28,826 bases of DNA, from positions 1 to 28,826 of the forward strand of contig DXWV01000060.1 in NCBI GenBank assembly GCA_019416685.1, written 5' to 3'. Source of the DNA: Bacteroides sp. (GTDB lineage: Bacteria; Bacteroidota; Bacteroidia; Bacteroidales; Bacteroidaceae). The stretch's first letter is position 1, and every line of letters begins with the position of its first letter. Under the pieces are notes generated by a model. It was not told the origin of the DNA, did no database searches, and saw nothing but the letters and a program-made list of their open reading frames with translations. A program made the position numbers and the translations under genes. Below, piece by piece: positions 15,302 through 22,113 of this stretch.

Positions 15302-15435
15302 ATGCCTGAGGCTTGGTAGTCCTTGAAGCTGAATCTGTACAATTTGGAGACCTACTGTCCGGCCGGCAGCAAGGCGACACCGTATAGACAGGTATTTAGA
15401 ATTTAAGTTTGTCGTGTTTTATTTTGTGTTTGTAC

Positions 15436-15469
15436 TGGGTGTGCTGTCTGTGAAGATAGTACACCTTTC
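15436..15469 (+). ncRNA. Hairpin with TGTGAA loop upstream of the tRNA-like gene
   Basis: An 11-bp stem runs GGTGTGCTGTC, loop TGTGAA, GATAGTACACC, with two G-U pairs, followed by TTTCTT. The 13-base segment GTCTGTGAAGATA recurs exactly before the second tRNA-like locus at 21821. It could be a terminator or processing signal. Confidence 0.5.
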
Positions 15470-15475
15470 TTATCT

Positions 15476-15554
15476 GGTAAGTTAGCTCAGTGGTAGAGCG
15501 TAGTTGTACGGGTATTTGCAACTAAGGTCAGGAGTTCGATTCTTCTACTTGCTT
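15476..15554 (+). tRNA. tRNA-like gene with an extended anticodon stem
   Basis: A full cloverleaf can be drawn: acceptor GGTAAGT/ACTTGCT, U8-A9, D-arm GCTC-AGTGGTA-GAGC, variable loop AGGTC, T-arm AGGAG-TTCGATT-CTTCT, discriminator T. The anticodon arm is abnormal: between the 5-bp stem strands TAGTT and AACTA there are 14 bases instead of 7. These extend the helix to 8 bp (TAGTTGTA/TGCAACTA) around an 8-base loop, CGGGTATT. No normal anticodon can be assigned, so decoding is doubtful. Alternative: a degenerate tRNA. The paired extension argues against random decay. Confidence 0.6.
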
Positions 15555-15581
15555 CTCATCATTAATTTAAATTATAATCTT

Positions 15582-15803
15582 ATGGCAACAATCAGAGAAA
15601 CAATTGAGAAGGTGAAGCCGGGTAAGCAAAAGATTATCCCGCTTTCAGAAGTTGATGTTACAGGCTACAGACAGCAGGCTCATGTAATAAACAAGGAGTT
15701 GAAGGAAAAAGGTATTGTAGTCCCGGATGGTAAACCGGCTTATACTATATCCAAAAACAAGTACACTAATTCCATGTATATCATCAATAATATGAAGAAG
15801 TGA
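15582..15803 (+). CDS. Small phage protein of unknown function
   Basis: A 73-aa basic protein: MATIRETIEKVKPGKQKIIPLSEVD..., then a segment rich in Lys and Tyr (AYTISKNKYTNSMYIINN). The frame is open upstream through the tRNA-like gene, but the ATG after the tRNA is the sensible start. The pattern resembles small Bacteroides phage proteins with a predicted winged-helix shape; I do not recognise a named family. The next gene starts about 20 bp after its stop. Confidence 0.6.
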   Translation: MATIRETIEKVKPGKQKIIPLSEVDVTGYRQQAHVINKELKEKGIVVPDGKPAYTISKNKYTNSMYIINNMKK

Positions 15804-15823
15804 CACTTGAAACTTACACGATT

Positions 15824-16186
15824 ATGGAAAGAGTATTAACAGAATTAACCCCTGAATGCGAAGTTACAGCACGAATGTATGCACAGGGATACGAGAAGAA
15901 GGAAATAGCTTCTATGAAATGCAGGGCGTTGAGTACGATAAATAACCAACTGCAAGAGGCTTTCAGAATTCTTAGAATTAGAAACGGAAGAGAGCTTGCC
16001 ACAATGTTTTATGAACGAATGACAGGAATGAAATTCACGATGGATTTTGCACCAGTTGTACGTTCTGCAGTTGCTTGCTGTTTATTATGCCTTTTTTCAT
16101 TTTCACTTTATCACGAACAAAGCGATATGAGAAGGGCAAGAAGAACGAGAGTAGAAACTATTGAAAGAATAAGGAGGTTAGAATGA
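15824..16186 (+). CDS. LuxR-type HTH protein with a membrane anchor
   Basis: A 120-aa protein. Residues 7-65 follow the LuxR C-terminal helix-turn-helix pattern: LTPECEVTARMYAQGYEKKEIASM, a recognition helix around STINNQLQEAFRIL, and RIRNGRELATM. A hydrophobic helix at about 79-96 and a basic, helical C-terminus follow. So the DNA-binding domain should be held at the membrane, as in small Bacteroidetes LuxR-like regulators. I chose the ATG directly after TTACACGATT; an upstream GTG in the same frame overlaps the previous stop and is less likely. The stop overlaps the next start (ATGA). Confidence 0.7.
   Translation: MERVLTELTPECEVTARMYAQGYEKKEIASMKCRALSTINNQLQEAFRILRIRNGRELATMFYERMTGMKFTMDFAPVVRSAVACCLLCLFSFSLYHEQSDMRRARRTRVETIERIRRLE
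16172..16177 (+). promoter_or_regulatory. Strong Shine-Dalgarno sequence
   Basis: AGGAGG lies 5 bases before the ATG at 16183. Such a site is unusual in Bacteroidetes, where most starts lack one, and it helps fix this start. Confidence 0.5.
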
Positions 16187-16410
16187 ATGCAGAGACAAAA
16201 TTAAGTACTCTCTACCGAATTGGAAACAGAATACCTTTGAATAAATCACAGGCAGCAGGATTTGTGGGTGGCCGGTATCGTCTTGAGAAATTAATAGCAG
16301 AAAAAAAGATACGAGCCACTAAAACAGGTCCGACTAAGATGTCTCCTTATGATGTAAACGCCTGTGACGTATTTCTTTATGCCGTTGATTCTAAAGAACA
16401 AAGAATATAA
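16183..16410 (+). CDS. Small DNA-binding-type phage protein, unknown
   Basis: A 75-aa basic protein: RIPLNKSQAAGFVGGRYRLEKLIAEKKIRATKTGPTKMSPYDVNACDVFLYA. The order helix, GGRYRLEKLIAEKKIRA, then a short wing resembles excisionase/MerR-like winged helices, where a first helix packs before a DNA-reading hairpin. The assignment to a family is not certain. It is coupled to the LuxR-type gene by an ATGA overlap and lies just before the recombination module. Confidence 0.5.
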   Translation: MNAETKLSTLYRIGNRIPLNKSQAAGFVGGRYRLEKLIAEKKIRATKTGPTKMSPYDVNACDVFLYAVDSKEQRI

Positions 16411-16433
16411 TTAACCCTTTAATTTTTACGATT

Positions 16434-18401
16434 ATGTCTCTAATAAAAAAATCAAATGAATTAGTAATACCGTCGACTGTAAAGATGATGATTTACGGCC
16501 AAGCCGGTATGGGAAAGGCGCAGCCTTCGTATTGTAACGTATTAACGCCAAATGGCTACAAGAAACTTGCTGATATATCAGTGGGTGATGATGTCATGGG
16601 GAAAGAAGGTAACCCGCAAAAGGTATTGGGCGTTTATCCACAGGGCATTAGACCTGTTTACAGGATAACGACCAACGATGGAGCTGTTACCTATTGCGAT
16701 GAGGAGCATATTTGGAATGTCCGTGTAAGTTCCGGTAACAGTAGAAAGGCTGGATTCAGGAACATGACCTTAAAAGAAATGCTTTCTAAAGGGATTGTTT
16801 GTAACCAAACACCACGCGAAGCAAGAACAGGCAGAAAGGCTATGCCACGTTTTGAGATTCCTGTGGTAGACGCAATGGAATACCTCGAAAAAGATTTTGA
16901 GGTAAATCCTTATATATTAGGGGTCTTGATAGGTGATGGCTCATTGGTTGGTAATGTTGCATTATTTTCAAACCCTGATAACGATAGTAAAATTTCAGAA
17001 ATCGTTGAAGAACTTTTGCCAAAAGGATTCAAATTGAAGAAAAACGATTTTTCAGGCTGTCCGCAGTACGGCATAGTGTTAGATGGTAGCGATGAGGGCT
17101 ACATTCAACGAATAAAACGGCTGAAACTTAATGTAACATCGAGATTTAAGTTTATTCCTAAATCATACTTGTTAGGAAGTCATAAACAACGTATATCTTT
17201 GTTACGTGGTCTTATGGACACAGATGGTTTTGCTTTCAAGAATCGGGTGTATTTTTCAACCTCAAGCAAGATTCTTGCCTACGATGTTGTAGAATTGGTT
17301 AATTCATTGGGCGGTATTGCCAATATTCATCTTTACGAAAGAGAGGATAAGAGTGATGAATATCGTGTAAGCATAAAGATAAATGAATGTCCTTTCCTTT
17401 TGGAAAGAAAAGCGTCTGAATGGAAAGAATCCTCTGTTTCCAGATATATCATAGACGCAACACGTGTAGAAGATTGTGAATGCGTTTGTATAAAGGTATC
17501 AAATGATGATGAGTTATATGTGACAGACAACTACATTGTAACTCACAACACTACAGTAGCATTGAGTGCCCCGAAACCGTTGTTGTTGGACTTTGATAAT
17601 GGTGTTAAGCGTATGAACATGGCGCATCTTGAAAACATCGATACTGTACAAGTTGCCTCTTGGAGTGATGTCCAACAGGTTTTGCAAGAAGATTTGTCAG
17701 CCTATCAGACAATCGTAGTAGATACTATCGGTAAGATGATGGATTTTATCATCACTCACAAGTGTGGGACCCGCCAGCCGTCTATCCGAGATTGGAGCGG
17801 AATCAACGCTGAGTTTTCTTGGATGACAAGAACGCTTTCGAGCCTAAATAAGCATATTATTTTTGTTGCCCATCGTGATACAAGAAAAGAAGGTGATGAT
17901 ACAGTATTTATTCCTGCTTTGCGTGAAAAATCCTACAACTCCATCGTTACCGAACTGGATTTGCTCGGCTATCTTGAAATGAAAAGTGAAAGAGGCATAC
18001 AAAGACGTACTATCACTTTTGACCCGACTTCAAGAAATGACGGTAAGAATACCTGTAATCTTCCGTCTGTTATGGAAGTACCGACTATCCTTGATAAAAA
18101 TGGTAATCCTACTGCAAAGAACGATTTTATCACTACCAAGATTATTAATTCGTATTTGGGTATGTTGGCGACAAAGAAAGCAGCACAGGAGAAATATGAT
18201 AAGGTGATTGAGGAAATCAAAGAAAGCATTGAGTTTATTACCGATGCCAATTCTGCTAATGAATTTGCTTCCCACATTAATGAATTTGAGCACGTTGGCA
18301 GTTCTTTAATAATGGCGAGAAGCTTGTTTGCTTCAAAGGTGAAGATTTTGGGGCTGGTCTTTGATAAAGAAACCAAAACTTATAGTGATGCAGCAGCCTA
18401 A
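16434..18401 (+). CDS. Sak4-like RecA-fold annealase (AAA_24), interrupted by an intein
   Basis: A 655-aa precursor. The host protein, 311 aa after splicing, is an ATPase of the phage AAA_24/Sak4 type. Its P-loop reads GQAGMGK (22-28), joined to T373 after splicing. LLLDFDNG at 383-390, Walker B TIVVD at 426-430 (Asp430), and FVAHRDTRKEG further on fit the RecA fold. Sak4 proteins promote single-strand annealing and need a partner SSB; the SSB-like gene two positions downstream supports this. The intein occupies 29-372. The start ATG follows TTACGATT, as at other genes here. The end overlaps the exonuclease gene by 14 bp. Confidence 0.82.
   Translation: MSLIKKSNELVIPSTVKMMIYGQAGMGKAQPSYCNVLTPNGYKKLADISVGDDVMGKEGNPQKVLGVYPQGIRPVYRITTNDGAVTYCDEEHIWNVRVSSGNSRKAGFRNMTLKEMLSKGIVCNQTPREARTGRKAMPRFEIPVVDAMEYLEKDFEVNPYILGVLIGDGSLVGNVALFSNPDNDSKISEIVEELLPKGFKLKKNDFSGCPQYGIVLDGSDEGYIQRIKRLKLNVTSRFKFIPKSYLLGSHKQRISLLRGLMDTDGFAFKNRVYFSTSSKILAYDVVELVNSLGGIANIHLYEREDKSDEYRVSIKINECPFLLERKASEWKESSVSRYIIDATRVEDCECVCIKVSNDDELYVTDNYIVTHNTTVALSAPKPLLLDFDNGVKRMNMAHLENIDTVQVASWSDVQQVLQEDLSAYQTIVVDTIGKMMDFIITHKCGTRQPSIRDWSGINAEFSWMTRTLSSLNKHIIFVAHRDTRKEGDDTVFIPALREKSYNSIVTELDLLGYLEMKSERGIQRRTITFDPTSRNDGKNTCNLPSVMEVPTILDKNGNPTAKNDFITTKIINSYLGMLATKKAAQEKYDKVIEEIKESIEFITDANSANEFASHINEFEHVGSSLIMARSLFASKVKILGLVFDKETKTYSDAAA
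16518..17549 (+). other. Class 3 intein with LAGLIDADG homing endonuclease
   Basis: A 344-residue intein (A29 to N372 of the precursor) placed between Lys and Thr of the P-loop. It begins with Ala instead of Cys/Ser. Block A reads NVLTPNGYKKLADISVGD; block B has His92 and Trp94 (EEHIW); block F has the Cys in CVCIKV (Cys352 most likely); block G ends VTHN with Thr370, and the +1 residue is Thr. Ala1 with Trp, Cys and Thr is the class 3 WCT signature, in which the block F Cys starts splicing. The endonuclease motifs LGVLIGDG (162-169) and LLRGLMDTDG (256-265) keep both catalytic acids, Asp168 and Asp264, so homing may be active. Confidence 0.88.
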
Positions 18402-19215
18402 GTATAAATTTTACGCCACTATTCTCGATTCCTTTTGGGGGTATTTGAATAGTGATATAATTTGGGATAAATATTGGGGATGGAGTGAGAACCCTCCCCA
18501 CACTCCCGAAGAATTTCACGAACAGCAATTTCAAGAATTGATAGACCGTATCAACCGAAAGCCGTTCGACAGCGAGAAAGCCGATCGTGGTACTGCCTTT
18601 AATGAAATAATTGATTGTATGGTAGAGCACCGCAAGTCTGAAACAATGTCGATTGAAAAGGTGTACAAAGTAGAAAGTAGTGGAGCTTGTGACGAAATGG
18701 GAAAGCCACTTTATTATGATGAAGTACAAACAAATACGGTTATAGCTTTGAAAGCCACCTATAATAATCGTGTTTTTACTTTCCCTATTTCTCTTTTCCG
18801 TGAGTTTGCCGATTACTTCAAAGGCGCATTGACCCAGCAGCGAGTAGAAGCCATCCTGCCGACAGCATACGGCAATGTGTTGGTTTACGGTTTGATTGAC
18901 GAATTGATGCCTACCAGTGTTCATGACATCAAGACAACCGGTAGCTACACCGTAGGAAAGTTCAAAGACCACCACCAACACTTGGTATATCCTTACGCAC
19001 TTATGCAGAACGGATCGGATGTACGGACATTTGAGTACAATATCGTAGAGTTCAACAAAGGCGGTTATGTGGTAGATACCTATACAGAAACTTATGTGTT
19101 CAATCCGGAACGTGATATACCGATTCTTACCAACCATTGTGAAGAGTTTATCCGGTTTTTGGAAGAGAACAGAGAATTAATCACCGATAAAAAGATTTTT
19201 GGAGGAGAAAATTAA
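18388..19215 (+). CDS. PD-(D/E)XK exonuclease of the phage recombination module
   Basis: A 275-aa nuclease of the RecB/Cas4-like fold. RGTAFNEIIDCMVEH (near 66-80) corresponds to the conserved helix before the active site. The core is VYGLIDELMPTSVHDIKTTG, in which GLID gives the first Asp and DIK the second acidic residue and Lys, followed by HQHLVYPYALM, the Q-x-Y helix typical of RecB-family nucleases. In phages such exonucleases resect DNA ends for an annealase, which is the gene just upstream. I start at ATG 18388; a TTG 27 bp upstream is possible but lies inside the annealase gene. The stop is adjacent to the SSB start. Confidence 0.72.
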   Translation: MQQPKYKFYATILDSFWGYLNSDIIWDKYWGWSENPPHTPEEFHEQQFQELIDRINRKPFDSEKADRGTAFNEIIDCMVEHRKSETMSIEKVYKVESSGACDEMGKPLYYDEVQTNTVIALKATYNNRVFTFPISLFREFADYFKGALTQQRVEAILPTAYGNVLVYGLIDELMPTSVHDIKTTGSYTVGKFKDHHQHLVYPYALMQNGSDVRTFEYNIVEFNKGGYVVDTYTETYVFNPERDIPILTNHCEEFIRFLEENRELITDKKIFGGEN

Positions 19216-19664
19216 TGGCAAACCAAATAACCGGACGGATAATCGAAATCGGTCAAACCGTTCAAATTCCATCGAAAAGTGGTGGTTCCCCGTTTACCAA
19301 ACGGGAATTTATCTTAGATGCTACCACTTACGACCCTTATACGGGTGAGCGTAGCGAATATGAGAACATTCTTCCGCTGGAGTTTTCAGGTGATAAGTGT
19401 GCAGAACTTGATCGTTATAAAAATGGTGATGTTGTTACTGTATCATTTGTCTTACAGGGGCGTTCATGGACGAATCAGGATGGAGAATTTAAACGTATGG
19501 CGTCTATTCGATGCTATAAAATAGAAGGACGTAGCGGTGTATCGCAATCCTCACAGACTGCATCGGTACAACAGCCGGCACCACAGCCGACTTATCAACA
19601 ACCGCAAAATTTTCCTCCACCAGTTGATGCAAATGGTAATGCAAAGGACGATTTACCTTTTTAG
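19215..19664 (+). CDS. ssb: DUF3127-type single-stranded DNA-binding protein
   Basis: A 149-aa OB-fold protein of the Bacteroidetes DUF3127 family. Residues 1-105 form the OB domain (GRIIEIGQTVQIPSKSGGSPFTKREFIL, then LPLEFSGDKC, and GDVVTVSFVLQGRSW with DGEFKRMASIRCYKIE). A flexible linker rich in Gln and Pro spans 106-140. The acidic C-terminal DDLPF copies the DDDIPF tail by which bacterial SSB recruits partners. It should coat single-stranded DNA for the Sak4-like annealase and exonuclease upstream. The first codon overlaps the exonuclease stop. Confidence 0.82.
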   Translation: MANQITGRIIEIGQTVQIPSKSGGSPFTKREFILDATTYDPYTGERSEYENILPLEFSGDKCAELDRYKNGDVVTVSFVLQGRSWTNQDGEFKRMASIRCYKIEGRSGVSQSSQTASVQQPAPQPTYQQPQNFPPPVDANGNAKDDLPF

Positions 19665-19667
19665 CGT

Positions 19668-20105
19668 ATGTTGTTCGACTTGAAAAATGAATATCAGATA
19701 CCCAAATTTAAGGAGTATGTGAACAAGCTGTTTAGTGAGCGTGCGGTAGTGGAAGTGAAAAAGAAACTTCCCAACCGTACGCTCGCCCAAAACTCTTACC
19801 TGCATCTACTTTTAGGGTATTTCGGTAGTGAATACGGTTGCAGTCTGGACGAAGTTAAAGTTGATTTTTATAAGAGGACTTGCAATCGTGATTTGTTTGA
19901 ACGCAAGACAGTCAACAAAAAAGGGAATGAAGTAACCTACTTGCGCAGTTCTGCCGAACTGACAACGGGTGAAATGACACTTTCGATTGACCGTTTTCGT
20001 AATTGGAGCGCAGCGCAGGCGGGTATTTATTTGCCCGCTGCTAATGAACATCAGATGCTGATATATGCACAGCAGGAAATACAAAGAAATCAAGAATTTA
20101 TTTAG
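19668..20105 (+). CDS. NinB-like recombination mediator
   Basis: A 145-aa protein resembling lambda NinB (Orf), which helps load annealases and recombinases onto SSB-coated DNA. Seen: LPNRTLAQNSYLHLLLGYFG (33-52), with the R-T-x-x-Q-N-x-x-L-H pattern of the family; LDEVKVDFYKR (60-70); LRSSAELTTGEM (92-103), with the SSxxLTxxEM motif; and a C-terminal helix ending in AGIYLPAANEHQ. Partner genes for recombination lie immediately upstream (annealase, nuclease, SSB), which supports the call. The stop is 3 bp before the next start. Confidence 0.65.
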   Translation: MLFDLKNEYQIPKFKEYVNKLFSERAVVEVKKKLPNRTLAQNSYLHLLLGYFGSEYGCSLDEVKVDFYKRTCNRDLFERKTVNKKGNEVTYLRSSAELTTGEMTLSIDRFRNWSAAQAGIYLPAANEHQMLIYAQQEIQRNQEFI

Positions 20106-20107
20106 TG

Positions 20108-20623
20108 ATGAATATAACAAGAACTATCTCCGAGAAAGTTGCGGAGAAAATGGTAGCACCTATTGGCGCAAAGATTCTTTCGCTTACAGAGGGAAGAACA
20201 GACTTGGCAAACAAATCCATTTCAGATGCTCTACCGAAAGACTTGAAAGAATGCTTTGAGAAGTACAAAAGTACGTTTCAGAAAGCATCTTGTGCAACTT
20301 TATGTAATGGGAAACATGAAGTTAGAGTAGACGGGCTTTCTTATTTCCCTGCTTCAACTACTTGGTATCCTCATGTAGAAGTTGGTAGCCAAATCATTGA
20401 GCGTATCGACAAAATGAGATTGAAAATAGATAAGTTGACTGAAGAAAAAGAAAAAACATATAATTCGATTGTTTCAACACTTCTTTCTTTACGAACTTTC
20501 AAAAGGGCAAAAGAACAGTTTCCGGATGCTTACGAATACTTGAAAGAGTACGAGAATGCAAGTACTTCTATTCCGTCATTACCTATTGACGATATTTTAT
20601 CTACAATCAAAAAGTATAAATAA
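20108..20623 (+). CDS. Phage protein resembling the Nmad5 family
   Basis: A 171-aa protein. The N-terminus (NITRTISEKVAEKMVAPIGAK) and the C-terminal half, with two long helices around VSTLLSLRTFKRAKEQFPDAYEYL, match my memory of the Nmad5 family (putative nucleotide modification associated domain 5). In that family a conserved LxTLRT...WPEA-type helix follows a beta-rich core (here EVRVDGLSYFPAST). Nmad families were named from phage genomic context; no activity is proven. The match is from memory, so unknown function is the safe reading. ATG at 20108 is preferred over GTG at 20105. Confidence 0.4.
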   Translation: MNITRTISEKVAEKMVAPIGAKILSLTEGRTDLANKSISDALPKDLKECFEKYKSTFQKASCATLCNGKHEVRVDGLSYFPASTTWYPHVEVGSQIIERIDKMRLKIDKLTEEKEKTYNSIVSTLLSLRTFKRAKEQFPDAYEYLKEYENASTSIPSLPIDDILSTIKKYK

Positions 20624-20637
20624 TTAATATTCTATTT

Positions 20638-21069
20638 ATGGACAAATTTTTAGGTCAAGAAATCCCCGAAAAGGATAGATGGCAGTTCTTACAGGACAAT
20701 GCCGATGCAGTGGAAGAGATTGGCTATACACATCGGTTTACACCGGATGAATTAGCGCAAAAAAAAGAATCTCTTGCTGAAACCTCAATCAAAATCAATG
20801 ATATTGAAATTGAGAAGAAAGAAGTGATGGATGGGTACAAGGAGCAACTAAAGCCTCTCAATGAGGAAAAACAAAAGTTTCTTGAGAATATTAAGAAAGG
20901 CTCTGAATATGTCGAAGATGAAGAGTGTGTAAAAATTCTCTATCATGAAGAAAAAATGGCTGGGTACTACAACAAACTTGGTGAGCTGGTCTATTCCCGT
21001 CCTATCATGCCACAAGAAATGCAGAAGACTATTTTTAATATTAATCGTAAAACAGGAACAAATGACTGA
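20638..21069 (+). CDS. Coiled-coil phage protein of unknown function
   Basis: A 143-aa acidic, mostly helical protein. Residues 40-95 (QKKESLAETSIKINDIEIEKKEVMDGYKEQ...) show the heptad-like spacing of a coiled coil. The N-terminus has EIPEKDRWQFLQDNADAVEEIGY. A C-terminal hairpin (GYYNKLGELVYSRPIMPQEMQ) is followed by a polar tail. No family is recognised. It overlaps the next gene by 8 bp and sits between the recombination and replication genes, where accessory recombination proteins are often found. Confidence 0.6.
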   Translation: MDKFLGQEIPEKDRWQFLQDNADAVEEIGYTHRFTPDELAQKKESLAETSIKINDIEIEKKEVMDGYKEQLKPLNEEKQKFLENIKKGSEYVEDEECVKILYHEEKMAGYYNKLGELVYSRPIMPQEMQKTIFNINRKTGTND

Positions 21070-21799
21070 AAGTAAATTAAACGTGGTTGTGCCGAAAGAT
21101 TACAACGGTACACCAATTGAAGTAGTATTGAGAGAAGGGAATGCACCCAAGGCGCTTGACCCAAAAGCACCCGAGAAAGTAAGTATTAGCGGAACAGTTG
21201 AAACACCTTTTAGATGGCTGGAAAAGCGTGTTGAACTTATCAATCAAAAAGCGTCCAACATTCTTGTAAGCCGTGACAATATGCGTATTCGTCTTACTAT
21301 TGAAGAAACGAGCTTTTATCAAGCAAGTATAGTGGGTGAGTTGGAAGTATCCAAAGAGATGAGAGAATTCGGTATCAATACTGATAAAAAGTGGGACCCG
21401 ATTAAACTTTCTCAATTCATCAAGATGCACCGAGCTTTCTTTGCCGATAAGTCACAAAACATGGTTCTTGTATCTACCTTGAAGAATTTCAAGGCAAAGG
21501 TAAATCAAGATATCGAGCGTAGTAAGGAAGAAAACGGAAGCAAGACGGACAACTATTCTCAGGTGGTCGATTCTAACCTGCCGAAGTCTTTCAAACTCCA
21601 TATCCCTCTTTTCAAAGGATTTGCTTGCGAAGAAATTGAGGTCGAGATTTACGCAGATGTTGATGGTCGTGATGTATCTCTTTCTCTTGTGTCGGCTGGT
21701 GCGAATGAAGCCATTGAAGAATACAAGAATAAGGTAATTGATGAACAGCTGGATGCAATCAAAGGGATTGCGCCTGACATCGTAATCATTGAAGTATAG
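21062..21799 (+). CDS. DUF2303-like phage protein
   Basis: A 245-aa protein. The order is: an N-terminal loop VPKDYNGTPIEVVLREGNAPKAL, a segment TPFRWLEKRVELI (helix), a beta region with LVSRDNMRIRLTIEETSFYQASIVGELEVS, then a helical stretch with MHRAFFADK, and a C-terminal beta domain SFKLHIPLFKGFACEEIEVEIYADVDG. This layout resembles the DUF2303 family of phage proteins next to recombination genes. The similarity is by architecture and not by a firm motif. The ATG at 21062 overlaps the previous stop; longer upstream starts in this frame would run through the preceding gene and are rejected. Confidence 0.45.
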   Translation: MTESKLNVVVPKDYNGTPIEVVLREGNAPKALDPKAPEKVSISGTVETPFRWLEKRVELINQKASNILVSRDNMRIRLTIEETSFYQASIVGELEVSKEMREFGINTDKKWDPIKLSQFIKMHRAFFADKSQNMVLVSTLKNFKAKVNQDIERSKEENGSKTDNYSQVVDSNLPKSFKLHIPLFKGFACEEIEVEIYADVDGRDVSLSLVSAGANEAIEEYKNKVIDEQLDAIKGIAPDIVIIEV

Positions 21800-21814
21800 C
21801 TTTGTTAACCTGTC

Positions 21815-21841
21815 CGTCCGGTCTGTGAAGATATGACGGGC
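21815..21841 (+). ncRNA. Hairpin with TGTGAA loop upstream of the second tRNA-like locus
   Basis: TGTCCGTC, an internal loop, GTC, the loop TGTGAA, GAT, then GACGGGCA fold into a hairpin of 8 + 3 bp with a 2x2 internal loop. The loop and its closing bases are identical to those of the hairpin before the tRNA-like gene at 15476. Confidence 0.5.
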
Positions 21842-21847
21842 AAACAT

Positions 21848-21978
21848 GGAGATGTAGCTCAGTGGATAGAGCACCGTGTGTGGTGGAAGGTTGAGAGTTC
21901 GATTCTCTCAAGTTGATTCTTAGCTTAATGGGAGAGCACCACAAGCGGAGGTCGGTGGTTCAAATCCATCCATTTCCA
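21848..21978 (+). ncRNA. Composite double-cloverleaf tRNA-like RNA
   Basis: Two tandem tRNA-like units do not close on themselves but fit each other. The acceptor strand of the first, GGAGATG (21848-21854), pairs with the 3' strand of the second, CATTTCC (21971-21977). The first D-arm (GCTC-AGTGGATA-GAGC) and the second T-arm (GGTGG-TTCAAAT-CCATC) complete an outer cloverleaf. Its anticodon helix is extended: CCGTG-TGTGGTG (21874-21885) with CACCACA-AGCGG (21937-21948), 11 pairs and one G-A mismatch. The helix leads into a second four-arm junction: T-arm GAGAG-TTCGATT-CTCTC, a mini hairpin AAG-TTGATT-CTT, and D-arm GCTT-AATGGGA-GAGC. No anticodon is assignable. Confidence 0.65.
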
Positions 21979-21995
21979 CAAAACTATGTTGGAAA

Positions 21996-22059
21996 GGGGA
22001 CATGAAAGTATTTAGTTGCAAATGAATATTTCTGTAATGCGCATACAGATAGTGTCCCC
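21996..22059 (+). ncRNA. Stem-loop downstream of the tRNA-like RNA
   Basis: GGGGACA (21996-22002) pairs with TGTCCCC (22053-22059). Inside lies a smaller hairpin, CTGTA-ATGCGCA-TACAG (22032-22048). It lies in a 356-bp stretch without a gene (21800-22155). Together with the tRNA-like part and the terminator at 22114 it could form a single RNA of about 300 nt. Confidence 0.45.
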
Positions 22060-22113
22060 GATGTAATAAGGTGAGCCACACATCAATGGCAAGGGTTAGT
22101 GAATAATGGTTGT

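Noticed and set aside
20945..21061. A longer start for the DUF2303-like gene
   Set aside because: It would run through the preceding coding region; the ATG at 21062 with its 8-bp overlap matches the operon style.
21848..21978. Two ordinary tandem tRNA genes
   Set aside because: Neither unit has a self-complementary acceptor stem, and the spaces between D-arm and T-arm do not hold a normal 17-base anticodon arm.
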